Below are positions 59,837 through 64,000 of a stretch of DNA of 64,000 nucleotides, piece by piece; the first letter of the stretch is position 1, and every line of letters starts with the position of its first letter. The stretch is from Sulfurospirillaceae bacterium. GTDB lineage: Bacteria; Campylobacterota; Campylobacteria; Campylobacterales; Sulfurospirillaceae. The position numbers and the translations under genes are program-made. The notes under the pieces were generated by a model that was not told the DNA's origin, made no database searches, and was given only the letters and a program-made list of their open reading frames with translations. The stretch covers positions 178,864 to 242,863 of the forward strand of contig JAQUGO010000005.1 in assembly GCA_028684065.1 (NCBI GenBank), given 5' to 3'.

Positions 59837-60274
59837 TTATACAGCATCATCGCAAGATTTAGAATGTACCCATGCGTCAATACTTATTTTTCCTGCACCG
59901 TGTGTGGCGAGGATAAATAGAAAAATGAGATAATAAAACGGTATCTCAAAGCCATTGTCTGTGGCTGAAAAACCGTGTTGAAGGTGAACCGTGGTGATAG
60001 CTACGAGCATCACTGCCATCAAAGGAAGGGCAATGAGTCGTGTGGCAAGTCCAATAACGAGCAGTACCACACCAGCGGCTTCAGTGGATGCAGCCATATA
60101 GGCGTTGAATGTTGGAAAAGGAATACCTAGTGTTCCAAACCACTCCGCCACACCAGAAATATTGCCCCATTTTGTCATAGCAGGCGCAAAAAAACCATAG
60201 GCTAAAACAAATCGTACCGCTAAAAGAGCAATACTTTGACCTTTGTCCAAAGGATTTAAAAGCGTGCATTTCAT
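59837..60274 (-). CDS. DoxX-family membrane protein
   Basis: 145 residues with four predicted membrane helices. The opening IALLAVRFVLAYGFFAPAMTKW is the DoxX hallmark, followed by GLATRLIALPLMAVMLVAITT and the C-terminal FYYLIFLFILATHGAGKISIDAW (quoted in part). DoxX proteins are often encoded with the MNIO/HvfBC genes, as here. The role may be to supply or receive electrons in the membrane for the RiPP pathway (inference). Its start overlaps the HvfC stop by 4 nt. Confidence 0.9.
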   Translation of the reverse strand: MKCTLLNPLDKGQSIALLAVRFVLAYGFFAPAMTKWGNISGVAEWFGTLGIPFPTFNAYMAASTEAAGVVLLVIGLATRLIALPLMAVMLVAITTVHLQHGFSATDNGFEIPFYYLIFLFILATHGAGKISIDAWVHSKSCDDAV

Positions 60275-60960
60275 AGTATCTCCTTGGGAGTTAAGACTCC
60301 TTTATGGGCTAAATGATTCAGTGCATCAAAAAGATATGTTTGCATCTCTTGTTCACTCACATCTGCTTCAATGCTTACATTGTAAAGACTTTCTTGAAAA
60401 CTCATGGTTTGCAAGTAGTGCATGAAGAGATAGAGCACTTGGTCTATTTCTTGATAGCATGTGATAGCTTTGTCTCTGTCATACCACGCCAACATAAACC
60501 ATTGACCTTTATTTTTAAATTCACTTTCAAAAACACGATACGAAAGTTCGCGAAGCCTCACACTAGCATCTACTTTCCATTCTATTTCCCATGAAAAAGT
60601 ATTTACATGTAAAGGCTCAAATACCTCCATCATTAATTCAATCTCAGTCCACTCGTACCAGCACAAATCATCAAAATAAGGAAGATTTAAAAGCTTTTTC
60701 TCTTGTTCCCATTCCCAAAAATTTTGTGGTACTTGCCAGATATAGGGCGTTGAAGGCGCGATTTTAACAAAAGCTTTGATGGCTTCATTCAAATCCTCCC
60801 CAGAAGCGGTTGCGCTTAAAATCGGGAAAGCTTGGCTTATCACTTCGGTAAAACGATGCAATACCAGTTCTTGATAGACTTTTTCACCAACAGACGCGTT
60901 TTTTTCAAAAGGGCTTTTCCCTAGTGATTTATCAAAAAAATCTTGCATCTGCTTATCCAC
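60271..60960 (-). CDS. hvfC: DUF2063/HvfC-like MNIO partner protein
   Basis: 229 residues. The N-terminal part (about 3-90, FFDKSLGKSPFEKNASVGEKVYQELVLHRF...) matches DUF2063, the putative DNA-binding-like domain now known as the peptide-binding partner (HvfC/BufC) of DUF692 enzymes. The C-terminal half is helical (VEPLHVNTFSWEIEWKVD). It would present the precursor peptide to HvfB. Overlaps the hvfB stop by 8 nt and the doxX start by 4. A TTACATGTAA copy lies at 60603-60612 in the EPLHVN codons. Confidence 0.87.
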   Translation of the reverse strand: MDKQMQDFFDKSLGKSPFEKNASVGEKVYQELVLHRFTEVISQAFPILSATASGEDLNEAIKAFVKIAPSTPYIWQVPQNFWEWEQEKKLLNLPYFDDLCWYEWTEIELMMEVFEPLHVNTFSWEIEWKVDASVRLRELSYRVFESEFKNKGQWFMLAWYDRDKAITCYQEIDQVLYLFMHYLQTMSFQESLYNVSIEADVSEQEMQTYLFDALNHLAHKGVLTPKEIL

Positions 60961-61774
60961 GACGTACCTCAGTATAAAGCGTTTTCATGTGTTGGTATTC
61001 TATTTGTATCTCTGCTAACGTGGGGACATAGTTGTCACGCTCTAGCATGACAGGAACATCCATCTTTTGTAAAGTGTAGCTTAATAACTTCCACACTTCC
61101 TCTCTCACAGCTCTACCGTGGGTATCAATCAGTAAACCACTCTCTTTATCATCATAATGTCCAGCTACGTGGATATAACTTACGTGCTTCGCATCAAGAC
61201 TATCAATAAAAGCGTAGGGATCAAAGCTATGATTGACACTATTGACAAAAACATTGTTCACATCCAAAAGAAGTTTCGCGCCGCTCTCTTCTAAGACACG
61301 CCCTATAAATTCACGTTCACTCATGGTGGATTTAGGGATGTAATAATAGGTCGCATTTTCCAAAATCAAAGGACGCTCAAGTCTTTCTTGTACCTCTTTA
61401 ACCTTTTGTGCAACACGTTTGATGGTTTCCTCCGTCATAGGCAAGGGTAATAATTCATAACTTTGAGCTCCTCCTAATGCACTATAACTGAGATGCTCCG
61501 AATAGTGTTCTATCCCGTAACGGTCAAAAAAAGTTTTCAGTGTTTTTAAAAAATCAACATCTAAAGCATCGGTTGAGCCAATGGATAAAGAGAGTCCATG
61601 TGCCACCGCTTTTCGATGATGCAGGGCCAGTTCAAATTTTTCACGGCGGTGATAGGGCATAACTATCCAATTTTCAGGCGTGATTTCCCACCAATCAGGT
61701 AAAAATCCATGAGCACTTATCTCATCTAAAAATTCTCGTCTAAGCCCTAAGCCACATCCGTGTATGGTGTTCAT
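60953..61774 (-). CDS. hvfB: DUF692/MNIO iron oxidase (HvfB/BufB-like)
   Basis: 273 residues, the normal size of the multinuclear non-haem iron oxidases (MNIO, DUF692, TIM barrel). Metal-site residues are visible: H90-Y-S-E93-H94 (HYSEHLSYS), E139-N140, D171-V-N-N174 with H182, H202 and H206 (YIHVAGHYD), and D217-T-H219. MNIO enzymes modify Cys residues of precursor peptides into oxazolone-thioamide or thiooxazole groups. Here the Cys-rich HvfA-like peptide is encoded 11 nt upstream and the HvfC partner directly downstream. Confidence 0.95.
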   Translation of the reverse strand: MNTIHGCGLGLRREFLDEISAHGFLPDWWEITPENWIVMPYHRREKFELALHHRKAVAHGLSLSIGSTDALDVDFLKTLKTFFDRYGIEHYSEHLSYSALGGAQSYELLPLPMTEETIKRVAQKVKEVQERLERPLILENATYYYIPKSTMSEREFIGRVLEESGAKLLLDVNNVFVNSVNHSFDPYAFIDSLDAKHVSYIHVAGHYDDKESGLLIDTHGRAVREEVWKLLSYTLQKMDVPVMLERDNYVPTLAEIQIEYQHMKTLYTEVRRG

Positions 61775-61785
61775 TGTTTATCCTA

Positions 61786-62052
61786 TCATCCACACTTGCC
61801 AGCGCCGCATTTGCCATCGGCTGCCTTTTTAGCCTCTTTGACCATTTCTTTTTTCTCACCACCACACTTGCCAGCGCCACATTTGCCATCGACTTGCTTT
61901 TGCATCATCTCTTCTTTTTTATCGGTTTTCTCGCCGCCGCACTTACCTGCTCCACATTTTCCATCGCTTCCAGCAGCATACGCTCCAGTAGCGCCCATAA
62001 GTGTTGCACCAAGAAGAGCAGCTGTGAGTTGAAGTTTTCGTTTGATTTGCAT
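61786..62052 (-). CDS. hvfA: HvfA/bufferin-like RiPP precursor with three GKCGAGKCG modules
   Basis: Start set at ATG 62052 (AAAGGATC upstream), giving 88 residues. A signal peptide (about 1-27, ending TGAYAA) is followed by three DGKCGAGKCG units at residues 30-39, 55-64 and 79-88, linked by charged spacers (GEKTDKKEEMMQKQV and GEKKEMVKEAKKAA). Six Cys at 33, 38, 58, 63, 82, 87. The (D/E)GKCG motif is the substrate of MNIO enzymes in HvfA/bufferin peptides. The mature product probably binds copper in the periplasm. The last residues are CG with no extra tail. Promoter and regulatory sites lie in the 92-nt divergent region. Confidence 0.93.
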   Translation of the reverse strand: MQIKRKLQLTAALLGATLMGATGAYAAGSDGKCGAGKCGGEKTDKKEEMMQKQVDGKCGAGKCGGEKKEMVKEAKKAADGKCGAGKCG

Positions 62053-62100
62053 AATAGATCCTTTTTTTGTTGTTTGATAGTGACATAGTAGTGATAAAGT

Positions 62101-62117
62101 GTGTAGAGTACGTGTAG
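62101..62117 (+). promoter_or_regulatory. Direct repeat, candidate response-regulator site
   Basis: GTGTAG occurs at 62101-62106 and at 62112-62117, 11 bp apart (one helical turn). It lies over the weak -35 region of the rightward regulator gene. Confidence 0.5.
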
Positions 62118-62132
62118 TGAAATGAATTTTTG

Positions 62133-62138
62133 TATAAT
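62133..62138 (+). promoter_or_regulatory. -10 box adjoining the second regulator start
   Basis: TATAAT at 62133-62138 ends 6 nt before the ATG at 62145, so the transcript would begin at or near the start codon. No Shine-Dalgarno is present. Confidence 0.6.
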
Positions 62139-62144
62139 ACATGT

Positions 62145-62807
62145 ATGAAAATATTACTTTTAGAAGATGATACTATCTTAAGTGAAATCATCGAAGAATT
62201 CTTAACAGAACAAGGCTTGCATGTAGCGGCTTTTTATGATGGAAGACAAGCACTTGAGGCCATCTTCTCACATAAATACGATATTTTACTTTTAGATATT
62301 AATGTCCCCACGCTGAGTGGTTTTGAACTTTTAAAAGAGTTACGCGAGGCCCATATTGATATCCCTACCATTTTTATTAGCTCACTTGATCAAATTGCCG
62401 ATGTCAAAAAAGGCTTTGCGCTAGGTGCTGAGGATTATCTCAAAAAGCCATTTAATTTAGAAGAATTACTTAGTCGCATTGAACGGACGAAGAAGTTACA
62501 CAAGATAGAAAGCAGTGAAATTGTACTCTTAGCTGAGGGCATCTCTTACCATCCTTCGTCCTATACGATTGTGCGTGATGATACAACGTATACACTACGA
62601 CACAAAGAGGCTCAACTATTGGAATATTTCATTAAAAATCAAAACAAAATACTCTCTTTTGATGAAATAATTGAAAATGTTTGGGCTTATGATGAAACAC
62701 CTACATATTCGACAATTCGTACGTATATCAAAAATTTACGTCCTTATTTAATGGAAAATCAAATCGAAAGCATTAAAGGAGTTGGGTATGTCTTTAAGTG
62801 CTTATGA
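62145..62807 (+). CDS. OmpR-family response regulator (second MNIO-linked pair)
   Basis: 220 residues from the ATG at 62145 (an upstream in-frame TTG at 62130 would overlap the -10 box). Receiver with phospho-Asp51 in ILLLDINVPTLSG and Lys in YLKKPF. Winged helix includes LRHKEAQLLEYFIKNQNKIL, STIRTYIKNLRPYLM and ESIKGVGYVFK. It is divergent from hvfA across a 92-nt gap and is paralogous to the regulator at 59147. It likely controls hvfA, its own operon, or both. The mRNA may be leaderless. Confidence 0.92.
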   Translation: MKILLLEDDTILSEIIEEFLTEQGLHVAAFYDGRQALEAIFSHKYDILLLDINVPTLSGFELLKELREAHIDIPTIFISSLDQIADVKKGFALGAEDYLKKPFNLEELLSRIERTKKLHKIESSEIVLLAEGISYHPSSYTIVRDDTTYTLRHKEAQLLEYFIKNQNKILSFDEIIENVWAYDETPTYSTIRTYIKNLRPYLMENQIESIKGVGYVFKCL

Positions 62808-63963
62808 AAAGAGGTCTTTGATTCGCTTTTTGTTGATTTATTTGATGTCCATCTACACTTTTATTGTGATTTTAGGCTACATGTTTTATATGATTGAAAT
62901 CAAAAATATTTACGAAACGTATCATTTTAAAATACGTGCTTTTGCTTCTTCGGTATCGCATCAAATTATTACAGCGCACATGATGGGCGATAAAAAGCTT
63001 TTAGAATGCCTTAGCCATAGTGATATCAATGATTGTTTTTCACATAGCGAAAATTATGCCGTCTCTTTATATGATAAAAACAATAAGCGCCTTTATGCAG
63101 GCTTTGAAGATGAGGTTGATTTGAGTCAAAAGTTTTATAATCACAATGATATGTTATTTTATGTGGACGATAGTCCTCAATTGCATCTTGGTATCAAATA
63201 CATTGTCATTAAAAAGGAGCATGTACGCGAAGAGGTCAACGCACTTCAACAAAAAGTATTTTTATATATGCTGGCATGTTTGGCATTGGCTACACTGCTG
63301 GGTTATATTTTAGCCAAACTGTTCCTAAAGCCTATCAAAGCAGAGCGTGACGCCCTCGATAAATTCATCAAAGATTCAACGCACGAGCTTAATACTCCCA
63401 TAACCGCGATTTTGATGAGCATTGAAACACTCAAAGACATTGACCCCAAAAAGAAAAAACGTATTGAACTTAGTGGCAAGCGCATTGCATCCTTGTACGC
63501 TAATCTGAGCTATATGCTCTTACACGATAAACACAATGAAGCCAAAAGTATGGTGGATATGAAACAATTGATACGTGAACGAATCGAATATTTCCACGAT
63601 GTTATGGTGTATAAAAACTTACATGTTAGCCTTGATTTGTCCGAAAAGTTTCTACATGTTAACCAAGAAAGTATGATTAAGCTTATCGATAATCTTCTCT
63701 CCAATGCTATCAAATACAATATTATCGGTGGCACTATAGAGATTGTTTTAAGTAAAGAATATGTCAGCGTGACCGACAATGGCATTGGCATTGCAGAAGA
63801 AAAACTAGGCGATATTCTGAAGCGCTATAAAAGAGCCAACAGTGACAGAGGAGGCTTTGGCATCGGTCTTGACATCGTCAACACCATTTGTAAAGACAAC
63901 CATTTTAGACTTGAAATTACGTCAAAATTGAACGAAGGTTCGACGTTTAGGGTGAGGTTTTAG
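62788..63963 (+). CDS. Sensor histidine kinase (second MNIO-linked pair)
   Basis: Start set at ATG 62788 (AAAGGAG 7 nt upstream); an in-frame TTG two codons earlier is less likely. 391 residues, overlapping the regulator stop by 20 nt. Two membrane helices (about 12-35 and 155-178) flank a ~115-residue periplasmic sensor. H-box DSTHELNTPITAIL (HELNTP variant), N box NLLSNAIKYN, GIGIAEEKLGDIL and GGFGIGLDIVNTI. Closely parallel to the kinase at 57991. The gene is complete. Confidence 0.9.
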   Translation: MSLSAYEKRSLIRFLLIYLMSIYTFIVILGYMFYMIEIKNIYETYHFKIRAFASSVSHQIITAHMMGDKKLLECLSHSDINDCFSHSENYAVSLYDKNNKRLYAGFEDEVDLSQKFYNHNDMLFYVDDSPQLHLGIKYIVIKKEHVREEVNALQQKVFLYMLACLALATLLGYILAKLFLKPIKAERDALDKFIKDSTHELNTPITAILMSIETLKDIDPKKKKRIELSGKRIASLYANLSYMLLHDKHNEAKSMVDMKQLIRERIEYFHDVMVYKNLHVSLDLSEKFLHVNQESMIKLIDNLLSNAIKYNIIGGTIEIVLSKEYVSVTDNGIGIAEEKLGDILKRYKRANSDRGGFGIGLDIVNTICKDNHFRLEITSKLNEGSTFRVRF

Positions 63964-64000
63964 CAAGTTTTTTGTATTATCTAAGCTTAAAAACAATCAT

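Noticed and set aside
61774..62088. Plus-strand ORFs with CSTFSIA/LPAPHLP repeats
   Set aside because: They are the antisense of the HvfA repeat region; the repeats come from GKCGAGKCG codons.
1..64000. tRNA, rRNA, insertion sequence or prophage genes
   Set aside because: No cloverleaf, rRNA segment, transposase or phage structural gene was recognised on either strand.

Overview
The window looks like a chromosomal segment of a Campylobacterota (epsilonproteobacterial) organism, most likely Sulfurospirillum or a close relative. The sequence is AT-rich and densely packed, strand switches are frequent, and the protein content fits a respiratory, metal- and selenium-handling free-living epsilonproteobacterium: SelD/YedF, CmeABC-like efflux, DUF1104, PsiE, EB_dh-type cytochrome, and many two-component and c-di-GMP proteins. 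The genus is an inference from gene content; there is no rRNA or tRNA here to confirm it.

Layout. 1-5.7 kb: an iron-type ABC binding protein, a selenium pair (yedF-selD), a copper TonB receptor with the OprC CxxxM...HxM ligand pattern, and a small secreted DUF1104-like protein flanked by two stem-loops built from the same palindrome. 5.7-11.9 kb: a leftward tetR-tolC-acrA-acrB efflux operon with a perfect TetR operator. 12-20.7 kb: housekeeping and unknown genes (2-hydroxyacid dehydrogenase, tex, DUF711, aldo/keto reductase, HAD phosphatase, cupin). 20.9-31.3 kb: LrgA/LrgB pair, a second 2-hydroxyacid dehydrogenase, a quinone/nitro-reductase operon (mdaB, ABM monooxygenase, nitroreductase) divergent from an HxlR regulator, two LysE-type exporters, DTW protein, RraA, TauE and DUF2333 proteins. 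31.4-37.7 kb: a c-di-GMP/signalling block (HD-GYP protein, hybrid kinase with two periplasmic binding domains, HD-GYP response regulator). 38-40.4 kb: yccF, FMN reductase, EamA exporter, SHOCT protein.

40.5-43.3 kb is an accessory island: a 48-codon ORF, a 638-residue protein joining a GHKL ATPase to a PD-(D/E)XK nuclease (candidate defence protein), and a brnT-brnA toxin-antitoxin pair. It ends at a decayed copy of the 3' end of cusA. 43.5-47.5 kb is a two-component system divergent from an EB_dh-type haem protein and a membrane monohaem cytochrome; this module lies between the cusA remnant and the intact cusA, as between direct repeats. 47.6-53.3 kb is a Cu/Ag efflux operon (YtkA-like Met-rich protein, cusC, cusB, cusA). 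53.4-57.1 kb: YciI, PsiE, and a Cache-PAS-GGDEF-EAL phosphodiesterase. 57.1-64 kb is an MNIO-type RiPP (bufferin/oxazolin, HvfABC-like) operon whose precursor carries three GKCGAGKCG modules; it continues into DoxX, a response regulator, a kinase and a LigB-type dioxygenase, and is divergent from a second, paralogous response regulator/kinase pair.

Two themes recur. Copper: OprC-like uptake, CusCBA efflux, the Met-rich YtkA protein and the Cys-rich MNIO peptide system. The second is the 10-mer palindrome TTACATGTAA, found 16 times, far above chance, both inside genes and in gene-end hairpins. No CRISPR array, insertion sequence, rRNA or tRNA gene was seen.
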